Source: Emergencia sp. 1XD21-10
GTDB taxonomy: Bacteria; Bacillota; Clostridia; Peptostreptococcales; Anaerovoracaceae
Assembly (NCBI RefSeq): GCF_009936045.1
Contig: NZ_QWEQ01000003.1
Span: forward strand, 1-64,000
Length of the DNA: 64,000 nt
Direction: 5' to 3'
In this document: in pieces, positions 45,145 to 53,414 of the stretch
Layout of the letters: every line of letters begins with the position of its first letter
Position numbering within the stretch: position 1 is the stretch's first letter
Notes under the pieces: generated by a model
What the model was told of the DNA's origin: nothing
Database searches by the model: none
Seen by the model: the letters and a program-made list of their open reading frames with translations, nothing else
Translations under genes and position numbers: made by a program

Positions 45145-45200
45145 AAGGCTGCGAAGCGCAGACGAAATCATTTCGCCTGCGCTTCGCAGCCTTGCTTTTT
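45145..45200. terminator. Strong bidirectional terminator
   Basis: AAGGCTGCGAAGCGCAG (45145-45161) is inverted perfectly at 45177-45193, with an inner CGAAAT/ATTTCG stem and a T-run on the plus strand. It separates the convergent pepP and MATE genes. Confidence 0.85.
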
Positions 45201-45251
45201 CGCAATACTTTGCCCGTCTCATATAAAGCTATTAGACGATTTTGAGAAAGC

Positions 45252-46601
45252 CTAAACCTCAACTCCTGTACCGTATCCGTACCGGGGCCGGTATTTCAGA
45301 AACATAAACACAGACAGGCAAGCGGCAGCAAACTCTGCAGCTGGTGTCGCCACCCAAATCCCTGTAATACCAAAGAGTGACGGCAGCACAATCATCGCAA
45401 TCACCATGAACATAAAGGATCGCATAAAAGCGAGCACTGCTGACACAATACCATTTGACAACGCAGTAAACATGCCGCTGGCAAAAATATTAAAACCAAT
45501 AAATAGCAGCGCGATCGTACAAATACGATTTCCGCCTACCGCCAGATCAAACACCGGGTTATCTGGTCGCGCGAAAACAGAAACCAACGGTTTTGTAAGA
45601 AGCAGCGACAGCGCAACTGTTGCTGCGGAAATGCAGCCAATGACTTTTAGACTAATCTTAATCATCTTCTGTAATTTTTCACGATTTTTTTCTCCGTCAT
45701 AAAAACTGATCATCGGTGCGACGCCATAAGAATAGCCGGTATACAGAGAGCTTGCAAACATCAGTACGTACATAATAATCGTGACAGCTGCAACGCCGTC
45801 TTCTCCCACATAGTGCAGCATGGTCCAGTTAAACAGCATGGTGACAATCCCGGTAACAAGCGCAGTTGCCATCTCAGAGCAGCCATTGGATGCGGCACTG
45901 CGAAGAACGCGCAAACGAAATACTGGCTTTCTGAAATGCAGTAAGCTTTTTTTCTTGCTGAAGACAACCAAACCTACGACCGCCGTCACAGAATAGCCAA
46001 GCCCCGTTGCCAAAGCCGCACCGCTGATTCCCATGTCAAACCATGCAATCAGCACATAATCAAGCACCATATTCAAAATGCCGCCGCTGACAGAGCAAAT
46101 CAGTGAAAGGCTTGCCTTCTCACTGGCAATCATATACAGGGTAAAATTGTTCATCAGCAAAATGGGAACCGTAAATAATAGATAGCGACTCAGATAGGCC
46201 GTGCAATAACCCATAACATCCGCAGATAATCCCATATTCGTGAGAATTGGCTTCATCACCCCATAGCCAAGCCCGCACATAAAAATCCCCACAACAACAT
46301 TCACTAGAATGAGAAAAGTGAAATCTTCTCTGGCTTCCTCTGTCTTTTGTTCGCCCATTTTGCGCATAATCACCGCGCTGCCGCCTGTAGCAAGCATGGT
46401 TGATATTGCCGTAACCAGCTGAATGAACGGCGCTGTCAAATTGATGGCAGACAGCGCTTTGGTGCCAATCAAATTAGAAACAAACAGACCGTCCACCATG
46501 GTATAAAAAGACATAAATACGCTCATTGCAATGGTCGGTACCGCGAACTTCAAGATATTTCCTAGTGTTACAGGCTGTGCATATGCATTTTGTTTTTCCA
46601 T
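45252..46601 (-). CDS. MATE-family efflux transporter
   Basis: A 449-residue protein with 12 membrane segments and MATE motifs (AVPTIAMSVFMSFYTMVDGLF; TMLATGGSAVIMRKMGE; FIGFNIFASGMFTALSNG). It exports cationic drugs or metabolites coupled to Na+ or H+. Its promoter has the 19-bp spacer typical of MerR activation, and a BmrR-like gene is divergent. Confidence 0.92.
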   Translation of the reverse strand: MEKQNAYAQPVTLGNILKFAVPTIAMSVFMSFYTMVDGLFVSNLIGTKALSAINLTAPFIQLVTAISTMLATGGSAVIMRKMGEQKTEEAREDFTFLILVNVVVGIFMCGLGYGVMKPILTNMGLSADVMGYCTAYLSRYLLFTVPILLMNNFTLYMIASEKASLSLICSVSGGILNMVLDYVLIAWFDMGISGAALATGLGYSVTAVVGLVVFSKKKSLLHFRKPVFRLRVLRSAASNGCSEMATALVTGIVTMLFNWTMLHYVGEDGVAAVTIIMYVLMFASSLYTGYSYGVAPMISFYDGEKNREKLQKMIKISLKVIGCISAATVALSLLLTKPLVSVFARPDNPVFDLAVGGNRICTIALLFIGFNIFASGMFTALSNGIVSAVLAFMRSFMFMVIAMIVLPSLFGITGIWVATPAAEFAAACLSVFMFLKYRPRYGYGTGVEV

Positions 46602-46642
46602 TTTTCTTCTCCTCGCACTTGTTTTTCTCTACTGTATGTAGT

Positions 46643-46673
46643 ATCATAAACCATACAGTAACTGTACAGTCAA
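46643..46673 (-). promoter_or_regulatory. MerR-type promoter of the MATE gene
   Basis: TTGACT (46673-46668), a 19-bp spacer and TATGAT (46648-46643) on the minus strand. The overlong spacer contains the perfect dyad TACAGT-A-ACTGTA (46654-46666). This is the classical layout for activation by DNA untwisting. Confidence 0.85.
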
Positions 46674-46692
46674 GAGAAAAAGGAGAATTTTT

Positions 46693-47526
46693 ATGGATAC
46701 GAACGCAAAACTTCTCACGATTGGTCAATTTGCCGCCCTCCACGGAATCAATAAAAAAACACTCATGTGGTATGACGAAATCGGACTATTCAAACCCGCT
46801 CTCATCCACCCTGAAAATGGCTATCGCTACTACAATTATCATCAAAGCGCGCTGCTCGAAACCATTTTAATGCTCAGAGAATTAGATGTTCCTGTCAGCG
46901 AAATACAAACCTTTATCGCACATCGATCCGCAGAAACGCTGCAAAAGCTGCTGGACAAGAACATACTTCTGCTCGATAAAAAAATCGCTCATATGCAGGC
47001 GATGCGCAAAAACCTTTCTACGCGCCGTCAGCACATAGAGCATCTGCTGCATATGGATTTATCAGAAATCCGCCGCATCAAAAAAGATGCCTCCTGTCTG
47101 GTTACAGTTCCTATCGACAAACAGACATCCTATGATGAACAAGTAGAAATGATTCTGGAAGAAACACAAAAATATCAACTGCGCCGCCTTCACGACGCTT
47201 CCTACGGCACGATGATTTCTGTCAAAAGTTTGCTGGAAAAACAATTTGAAGATTACAGCAGTCTGTTCATCGAAGTTCCTTTCCCCATTCAAAGCGAGGG
47301 ACTGCATATGCAGCCTGCGGGCGACTATCTGCAAGCATTTTACCAGGGTGATTGGAATCAAATGTCCTCCAAATACGAGGAAATTTTTTCTTATGCCACA
47401 GACCATAATCTGCAGCTTTCAGGATACTCCTATGAAATGATAATTAACGACAACGTAACAGAGTCTATGAAGGAGTACATCGTGCAGATTGAAATTCCTG
47501 TTTGTTCCGACCGTATATTATTGTGA
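46693..47526 (+). CDS. MerR-family regulator with GyrI-like effector domain (BmrR type)
   Basis: A 277-residue protein: MerR winged helix (TIGQFAALHGINKKTLMWYDEIGLF), a coiled-coil (about 85-120) and a C-terminal GyrI-like ligand-binding domain (AGDYLQAFYQGDWNQMSSKYEEI). BmrR relatives sense lipophilic cations and switch on efflux pumps; the divergent MATE gene is the likely target. Confidence 0.9.
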   Translation: MDTNAKLLTIGQFAALHGINKKTLMWYDEIGLFKPALIHPENGYRYYNYHQSALLETILMLRELDVPVSEIQTFIAHRSAETLQKLLDKNILLLDKKIAHMQAMRKNLSTRRQHIEHLLHMDLSEIRRIKKDASCLVTVPIDKQTSYDEQVEMILEETQKYQLRRLHDASYGTMISVKSLLEKQFEDYSSLFIEVPFPIQSEGLHMQPAGDYLQAFYQGDWNQMSSKYEEIFSYATDHNLQLSGYSYEMIINDNVTESMKEYIVQIEIPVCSDRILL

Positions 47527-48438
47527 GACTTTATTTTCTCGGCATTTCGCCCGATACTGACTTGGGGACATGCCGACCTGCCGCTTAAATGCCCTGCAGA
47601 AATATGCGGTATCCTGAAAGCGCATATTTTCTGCAATTTCAGTTACATTAAGTTCTGTATTTACTAATAGTCGCTTCGCCTCCGAAAACTGTGCCTCACG
47701 GATCAAAGTACCTACTGTTTTGCCGGTGATTTTTTTAATTTGCTCATTAAGATGACTCTGGCTAACCCCCCAAATTTCCGCATATTCCGATACTGATAAA
47801 TTTTCGCTAACACGCTAATCGATTAGATTTTGGAGCCGCAGATGCAGTTTCCCTGCCATGCCAGGCGTTCGTTCTATGCCCTGATGTGCAATTTCTCGAT
47901 GCCGCCTGTGAAAATAAATCAACAAAATATTGAGACATGCCCGCAGCACCTGCGCATAGTCGGGCGACTTGCTTTCATATTCTTTCAGCATCATCCTGCA
48001 GACTGCCCGCATGGTCTGTGCAAAATCCTCGTCCATATAGATGGCAGGCATTTCTACCATTTCCTTAAAAAGTTGAAATTCCCAAACAGAACTGACACTG
48101 ATGCTGGACTGAAACAGAAACTCCTCCTGGAAATAAATAAGAATGCCTTTCGCCCTGGTGACATTTTTCCAGTAGTGTACCTGACCGGGACTGATAAGAA
48201 AAACCACATTTTTCAGGTCATCGTACGCCGTGTAATCGATGATATGCGCTCCGTCTGCATCTTCAATAAATACAATCTCATAAAACGGATGCCGATGTGC
48301 AAAAGCTGCCGAATCCCCAAAAGCGCTGTCGTCAATATTGTCATAAATGCAGAACCCGAATTCCGGGTCTTTTTCCGGCAGAAAAAAATCCTCATGAATG
48401 CTCTTTTCATCTGCTTTTATGCTCTGTCCTCTTCCCAT
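47518..48438 (-). pseudogene. AraC-family regulator interrupted by one in-frame TAG
   Basis: The cupin N-terminal half (AFAHRHPFYEIVFIEDADGAHI; VVFLISPGQVHYW) ends at a TAG codon at 47817-47815 after RLQNLID. The same frame then continues for about 98 codons as a complete AraC DNA-binding domain (LSVSEYAEIWGVSQSHLNEQIKK; VTEIAENMRFQDTAYFCRAFKRQVGMSPSQYR). A single base change would restore a normal protein of about 306 residues. The start is the ATG at 48438 after AAGGAG. Its stop overlaps the convergent MerR gene by 9 bp. Confidence 0.85.
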
Positions 48439-48532
48439 AATCGTGTTCTCCTTATCAAACTCTCCCATAAAGCAAGAAATGGACATACGGACTGTCCTAT
48501 CTGACAGCCCGTCGTCCACTATCATTTTGTCT

Positions 48533-48850
48533 CTACTTCATATAGCAGCCCGTCACATAGCAACGGTATTTATGCAAAAATCCCTCGAAGAAATCCGGAT
48601 CTTTTAGCTTTTCCGGCTGATGAGTCTGAAGTGATTTGTAGTCTTCCAAAAGTTCAAGGGTATAAGTCTCTCCGCCATAGTCAAACACCCGGGCTTCTTC
48701 CAGCACCTCAAGTTCATGGGTATGGTACGGCGGAATATGTACCAGACAATCCTTCTCTGCAATGTAAGTTTCACCTTCCACATCAAAACGAATTTTGCCG
48801 TCCGCCACATAATAGAGTTCCCAGTTTTGATTTGGATAATGCCATTCCAC
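48533..48850 (-). pseudogene. Cupin-domain fragment, probably from an AraC-type regulator
   Basis: About 105 codons reading WHYPNQNWELYYVADGKIRFD and HIPPYHTHELEVLEEARVFDY, the sensor part of an AraC-type regulator. There is no ATG: the frame opens only after a TAA at about 48883 and offers GTG or CTG. No DNA-binding domain follows. It looks like a remnant truncated at one or both ends, though a free-standing cupin started by GTG at 48850 cannot be excluded. Confidence 0.5.
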
Positions 48851-48958
48851 GCACAGTCCCTTCTGCAGGAAAGCGATGGATTATACGACGGAATTATGGT
48901 ACTTTTTAATAAAATGCAACAAGTGCACACTAACCCACATCTTTCTTATACTTCGTCA
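48851..48958. other. Intergenic stretch upstream of the repeat array
   Basis: No feature is evident apart from the 5' remainder of the cupin fragment. Confidence 0.4.
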
Positions 48959-49262
48959 GTTGTGCATATGCTGTCAATTTATCTCCAATCCGCACAACTT
49001 TCACGATGCAAGGTGTGCAAATCCTGCTGACCATGCTGCCTCTTGCACAACTTTTGCGCTTCGTAACACGAAAAACATTTTTTCCATCAAAAAAGTTGTG
49101 CAAAACGAGATGGTTTCATCCTGTTTTGCACAACATACTGCATGCCGCTTTCATCTTCTTCGCTATAAGTTGTGCAAAACGCTCATTTCAATCCTTCCCT
49201 TGCACAACCACCACTGCCAAAAGTTGTGCAGAAACGGTTTTTATCACATTCATATGCACAAC
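48959..49262. repeat. Five-unit phased inverted-repeat array (GTTGTGCAAAA type), second copy
   Basis: Five units of exactly 40 bp: 48959-48998, 49012-49051, 49095-49134, 49169-49208 and 49223-49262. The third has perfect 12-bp arms GTTGTGCAAAAC/GTTTTGCACAAC. Starts are 53, 83, 74 and 54 bp apart, the reverse order of the array at 33059-33359 (53, 73, 83, 53). It is thus the same element in the opposite orientation. Loops and linkers are not conserved. It ends 19 bp from the stop of the MerR gene. Confidence 0.87.
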
Positions 49263-49280
49263 TCCGTAGCCTACATCCTT

Positions 49281-50009
49281 TTACCGCCTGCAATACACCT
49301 CTATCGCCTGGCTAACAAAAGACGCCGTGCCTGTGCCTCCGGCTTTATTGATATTTGCCGAAAATTCCGCGTCTGCGGTATACATCGCGCCAAGTCCTGC
49401 TAATATCTCGTCGGTACAGGTATAGTAATGCTCCGTAATAAAGTCCTGCAGCCTGTGCACCTGTGCCTGCACCTTATCAGATTCCAGCGCGCTTTCCCGC
49501 ATAGCGCCGAATTCTGCGAAAATTTCCATCATCTGCATGCTCATATGCTGCATCTCCTCTCCGGTGCAGTTTTTCCTCTTTTCGGTAAATTCCCTGTACG
49601 CAGAGGTTTTCCCGTATGCCGCTTTTGCGCGCGCCGCGTATTCGTCCATTTTACTTGTATCAAATGGTGTAAAATCCATATTGCTCACTCCTGTCGTTTT
49701 GATTTCACGGGCAAGTTCAATAAGATTTTCAAGGTGCTGCTTTTTCATCGTCAGCAAAGTAATCTGCTGCGTAAGCGCCCTATCTCTGTCAAAATCCGGA
49801 CTTTCCAGAATCTCTTTGATCTCCTTTAAGGGAAATTCCAGTTCTCGAAACAGCAAAATCTGCTGCAGCCGTGCCAGCGCTGTATCACCGTACAACCGGT
49901 AGCCTGCCTCCGTCACCGCGTCCGGTTTCAAAAGCCCGATGGCATCATAATGATGCAGTGTGCGCACACTGACGCCGGTGAATGCACTGACCTCTTTTAC
50001 TGTTTTCAT
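49281..50009 (-). CDS. MerR-family regulator with TipAS-type domain
   Basis: A 242-residue protein with a MerR HTH (TVKEVSAFTGVSVRTLHHYDAIGLL), coiled-coil and a C-terminal TipAS antibiotic-recognition domain (YAARAKAAYGKTSAYREF; YTCTDEILAGLGAMYTADAEF). TipAL-like proteins bind thiopeptide or other drugs. It lies downstream of a MerR-type promoter, consistent with autoregulation. Confidence 0.9.
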   Translation of the reverse strand: MKTVKEVSAFTGVSVRTLHHYDAIGLLKPDAVTEAGYRLYGDTALARLQQILLFRELEFPLKEIKEILESPDFDRDRALTQQITLLTMKKQHLENLIELAREIKTTGVSNMDFTPFDTSKMDEYAARAKAAYGKTSAYREFTEKRKNCTGEEMQHMSMQMMEIFAEFGAMRESALESDKVQAQVHRLQDFITEHYYTCTDEILAGLGAMYTADAEFSANINKAGGTGTASFVSQAIEVYCRR

Positions 50010-50029
50010 ACTGATTCCCTCCCGTGTAA

Positions 50030-50587
50030 CTACAGTATAAACGATGACGTAACGTTAGAGTCAAGGGATTTTTCTATATTCACTCGTTGCATATAAACCG
50101 GCGTCTTGGGCACGTTGATCTCCACGCCATCATCATTAGGCACAGAAATGAGTGGCAGATTCGTGATGCGCTCCACTACGTCCCAGCCGGAAATCACTTT
50201 GCCAAAGGCAGCAAAATTTCCGGAAAGCCGCTTGCCTGCCCCATCGGACAGTACAATGTAAAACTCACTGCCTGATGCGATTTTTCCATCGCCGCTCATG
50301 GCTACTGTTCCCTTTTCAAAGGGTACGCGGTTGACAAATCCATTCAGCGCGCACTCTGCGACTAGTTCCACATCGCAGCGTGAATCATCAAAATGGGTAT
50401 AGCTGGGCTGCAAAACAAAGTCCGGCACAATGCGGCGAATCTGCCTGCCGTCATAAAGCCCTGCCTTTGCCATGCGAATAAAGGAAGCGACCGTCTCCGG
50501 CGCTTCCCTTTCATATAATCGGATTACTACACTGCCCAGCTGCGTATTATCCATTGCAAATTCTATCACTGCAGTGGAATCATTCAT
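50030..50587 (-). CDS. Cyclophilin-type peptidyl-prolyl isomerase
   Basis: About 185 residues with a cyclophilin core (GSVVIRLYEREAPETVASFIRMAKAGLYDGRQ-like; VPFEKGTVAMSGDG; SGNFAAFGKVISGWDVVERI). No signal peptide. It catalyses cis-trans isomerisation of Xaa-Pro bonds, fitting the proline-peptide theme of its operon. I use the ATG at 50587, which overlaps the tetR stop as ATGA; the frame is open further upstream. Confidence 0.88.
   Translation of the reverse strand: MNDSTAVIEFAMDNTQLGSVVIRLYEREAPETVASFIRMAKAGLYDGRQIRRIVPDFVLQPSYTHFDDSRCDVELVAECALNGFVNRVPFEKGTVAMSGDGKIASGSEFYIVLSDGAGKRLSGNFAAFGKVISGWDVVERITNLPLISVPNDDGVEINVPKTPVYMQRVNIEKSLDSNVTSSFIL
50034..50064 (-). promoter_or_regulatory. 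MerR-type promoter of the TipA-like gene
   Basis: TTGACT (50064-50059), 19-bp spacer, TATACT (50039-50034) on the minus strand. The spacer includes TAACGTTA. It overlaps the end of the isomerase gene. Confidence 0.8.
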
Positions 50588-51198
50588 GCCTTGTTTTCCT
50601 TTCTCTGAAAAAATCCAAGCAGCAGCGGCATCATTTCCCTGCTGTATTCCGAAAGGGAATACGCGCCGCCCGTGAGACACCAGTCTGTTACAATGGCTCG
50701 CTCCGTCATCACATAAGCACGCACCAGCTGGCTGACCGTTTTATCTCTGGTAAGTTCCCCTCTGCGCTGTCCTTCCTCGATGATTCTGGTAATCAGGCGA
50801 AAGTACACACGATTGGTATCCAGAAGATGACGATATCCCTTGCCCTGCAGCTGCTCCGCATACATCGAAGCAATCAGATCCGGCGAAGTCATATCTTCTA
50901 TCATAGCGTGGATTTCACCGTTGAGAAAAAGCAGTTTCTGAAAGCTGTCCATTTCCGGTTTCAGCTCTTTTTCCAGCTCCGTGTATTTCTCATCCAGAAT
51001 ATCAGACCAGGTCGCAAGCAGATCACCTTTGCTCCGGAAATAATAGTAAAAAGAGCCCTTGGCAATCCCTGCTTCCTCCAGAATATTGTCCAGGGTCGTA
51101 TCTTCATATCCTTTCTCCCGGAACAATTTCCACGCGGCGTCGATAATGCGGCTTTTCATGTCCGTCCTTTTCATGTCCGTCCAAGTTTCACGATTCAT
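50584..51198 (-). CDS. TetR/AcrR-family regulator
   Basis: A 204-residue protein with a TetR HTH (AWKLFREKGYEDTTLDNILEEAGIAKGSFYYYFRSKGDL) and a helical ligand domain. It lies inside the hydroxyproline operon, 12 bp after proC, and is coupled to the isomerase gene. Its target is unknown. ATG at 51198; ATGs at 51174 and 51159 are also in frame. Confidence 0.9.
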   Translation of the reverse strand: MNRETWTDMKRTDMKSRIIDAAWKLFREKGYEDTTLDNILEEAGIAKGSFYYYFRSKGDLLATWSDILDEKYTELEKELKPEMDSFQKLLFLNGEIHAMIEDMTSPDLIASMYAEQLQGKGYRHLLDTNRVYFRLITRIIEEGQRRGELTRDKTVSQLVRAYVMTERAIVTDWCLTGGAYSLSEYSREMMPLLLGFFQRKENKA

Positions 51199-51210
51199 CA
51201 GAAAACCGCC

Positions 51211-52002
51211 TTACATGCTCGCTGCTTTATCCATACATGCCTGCATACACTCGATCAAAGCGCTGCGAAATCCTCTTTCCTCCAGCACACGCACCGCCTC
51301 TATCGTCGTACCTGCCGGCGAGCAAACCATATCCTTCAGTTCGCCCGGATGTTTTCCCAGTTCGGTTACCATAGCAGCGCTGCCCTGTACTGCCTTTGCC
51401 GCAAACTTATACGCCTGCGGTCTTGGCATGCCGCCCATGACTGCCGCGTCCGCCATGGCTTCGATCATCATAAATACATAGGCAGGGGAACTGCCGCTGA
51501 CGGCAACTACCGCATCCATCACGTTCTCAGCAATAATCTCATAGTCTCCAAAACCGCCTAAAATTCTGCTGGCAGTTTCCTTGTCTTCTTCTGTAACAAA
51601 TGTATTGCAGCACATTGCCGTCATGCCGCAGCCTACCATAGCTGGCGTGTTCGGCATAGTTCTGATAATGCGCACGTCTTTGCCAAACTGGTCAGAAAGC
51701 CACTGCAGCGTTTTTCCCGGTGCAATAGTGATGATTAACTGTTCGCTGACTGCATCTGTGATCTCCGCAATTACGGACTGGTAGTATTGCGGTTTTACCG
51801 CTAAAACCACTATATCGACAGCTTTGACAAGCGCCACGTTGTCCGGTGCAGTCTGAATCCCGAACTGGCTGACGGCTTTTTCTATAGCAGCCGGCAGTGC
51901 ATCTGTTCCATAAATATCTGTCGGTGCAAAGACCTTTTCCTTAATGATACCGCCCATAATTGCGGAAGCCATATTTCCGCATCCGATAAATCCTATCTTC
52001 AT
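51211..52002 (-). CDS. proC: Pyrroline-5-carboxylate reductase ProC
   Basis: About 263 residues with the NAD(P)-binding IGFIGCGNMASAIMGG, AVKPQYYQ and the family signature GVMPRPQAYKFAAKAVQGSAAMV-like region (DAAVMGGMPRPQAYKFAAKA). It reduces pyrroline-5-carboxylate to L-proline, the step directly after HypD. ATG at 52002; the TTG at 52008 is less likely. Confidence 0.94.
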   Translation of the reverse strand: MKIGFIGCGNMASAIMGGIIKEKVFAPTDIYGTDALPAAIEKAVSQFGIQTAPDNVALVKAVDIVVLAVKPQYYQSVIAEITDAVSEQLIITIAPGKTLQWLSDQFGKDVRIIRTMPNTPAMVGCGMTAMCCNTFVTEEDKETASRILGGFGDYEIIAENVMDAVVAVSGSSPAYVFMMIEAMADAAVMGGMPRPQAYKFAAKAVQGSAAMVTELGKHPGELKDMVCSPAGTTIEAVRVLEERGFRSALIECMQACMDKAASM

Positions 52003-52020
52003 AGTCAAACCCTCTTCTCT

Positions 52021-53403
52021 TTACTGTAATTTTTCAAAGAATACACGGCAGGCAAGGCACGCCTCGTACAAGTCGCTTTTCAGCATAAATTCGTAAGGCG
52101 AATGCGCACCCAGCACGCAAATTGCCGCATCAAAGCTCTCCATACCCATGTTAGAATAATCCACTGCAATAGTACCAAAACCGCCAAACTTTTCGATGCC
52201 TGCAAACGGCTGCCAGATGATATCGTTGTCATTGAATATCTTTCGAACCTGCCCCAAAAATTCTGCGCTGGCTTCACTGGTGTCCATTTTTCCATAACGG
52301 CTGGCATATTTAATCACCTGCAAACCATGTCCCAAAAGGGAACCGCTATACGGCTCACAAACCTCTGGATAATTCGGGTCATTACCGCAGACCGCTTCCA
52401 GCGACATCACTTTGCTGCCCAGCTGAATTTTGTTCAGTGCAATTCCATCTCCGCTGCAGCCGGTCTTTTCAGCCAGCAGACGCAGGAAGTAGTCGGTAAC
52501 TCTGGAGTGAGAACCGGAGCGACCTGAAAATCCCGTTTCTTCTTTGTCTACAAAGATAGCGACAGCCGTCCGTTCTGGCGCCTCGCACGCCAAAATACCA
52601 TGAAGCTGCGCATATACTGCCGCCCGATCGTCAAAACCGTAGCCGCACAGCGCGCTGCTGTCAAGACCGATATCTCTGGTCCTGCCTGCCGGTACGATTT
52701 CGATTTCCGCACTGATAAAGTCTTCTTCTATCATACCATACTTTTCGTAAAGATACTGCAAAATATTTTCTTTTACGGCGTTTGCCATATCTCCTTCCGC
52801 AGGGGTTGCGCCCAGGAACACATTCATCTGCTCATGGTTATAGGCTTCTTCCTGCTTTCTCTGCCCCTGCTCCACAGAATAGTGCAGCGACATATCGGTG
52901 ATAAAGAGAGCCGGTTCGTCTTCCGACGCACCCTCTGCAATTTCTATGACAGAACCGTCTTTGCGCACCACGGTGCCGTACATGGACAGAGGCGTGCTGG
53001 TCCATTTCTCCAGCTTGGAAAGGCTGTACATGCAGGTCTTTCCGTAAGCAAAACCATCTTTTTCAAAGATTGGCAGAATCTTAAAGTCAAGACGTGTACA
53101 GTCAGTATGAGCTGCCACAATGTTTGCGCCCTCCGTTAGCGGCTTCTTTCCGACCACAGTCAAATAGAGCAGCTTTCCGTTATCGTTATAGTACACCTTG
53201 TCGCCGGCGTTCACGCTGTCCTTTCTCGTGATATCAACAAAGCCTTTCGCCTCTGCCCGTCTGACCGCCTCCGCCACACAGAGGCGTTCTGTCTTGGACG
53301 CGTCGTTAAACGCCTTAAAATCTGCTGCCGTTTCCATAATACTGTTTTTCTTTTCTGCGGAAGCATTCTTCCAAATATTGGTACGCTTATAGTTCAGTTC
53401 CAT
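52021..53403 (-). CDS. M18 family aminopeptidase
   Basis: A 460-residue zinc aminopeptidase with ligand motifs VAAHTDCTRLDFK, CGYGFDDRAAVY, IFVDKEETGFSGRSG and VLGAHSPYEF. M18 enzymes prefer acidic or neutral N-terminal residues. It is placed between hypD and proC, suggesting that hydroxyproline-containing peptides such as those from collagen are digested in step with hydroxyproline use. Confidence 0.92.
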   Translation of the reverse strand: MELNYKRTNIWKNASAEKKNSIMETAADFKAFNDASKTERLCVAEAVRRAEAKGFVDITRKDSVNAGDKVYYNDNGKLLYLTVVGKKPLTEGANIVAAHTDCTRLDFKILPIFEKDGFAYGKTCMYSLSKLEKWTSTPLSMYGTVVRKDGSVIEIAEGASEDEPALFITDMSLHYSVEQGQRKQEEAYNHEQMNVFLGATPAEGDMANAVKENILQYLYEKYGMIEEDFISAEIEIVPAGRTRDIGLDSSALCGYGFDDRAAVYAQLHGILACEAPERTAVAIFVDKEETGFSGRSGSHSRVTDYFLRLLAEKTGCSGDGIALNKIQLGSKVMSLEAVCGNDPNYPEVCEPYSGSLLGHGLQVIKYASRYGKMDTSEASAEFLGQVRKIFNDNDIIWQPFAGIEKFGGFGTIAVDYSNMGMESFDAAICVLGAHSPYEFMLKSDLYEACLACRVFFEKLQ

Positions 53404-53414
53404 CTTTTTTCCTC

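Noticed and set aside
47815-47817. Pyrrolysine or suppressor insertion at the AraC TAG codon
   Set aside because: No pyl genes or unusual downstream structure are visible in the window; a simple nonsense mutation is the economical reading.
48959-49262. Integron attC sites
   Set aside because: The half-sites GTTGTGC and GCACAAC do not fit the GTTRRRY/RYYYAAC core, there are no cassette ORFs between them and no integrase gene.
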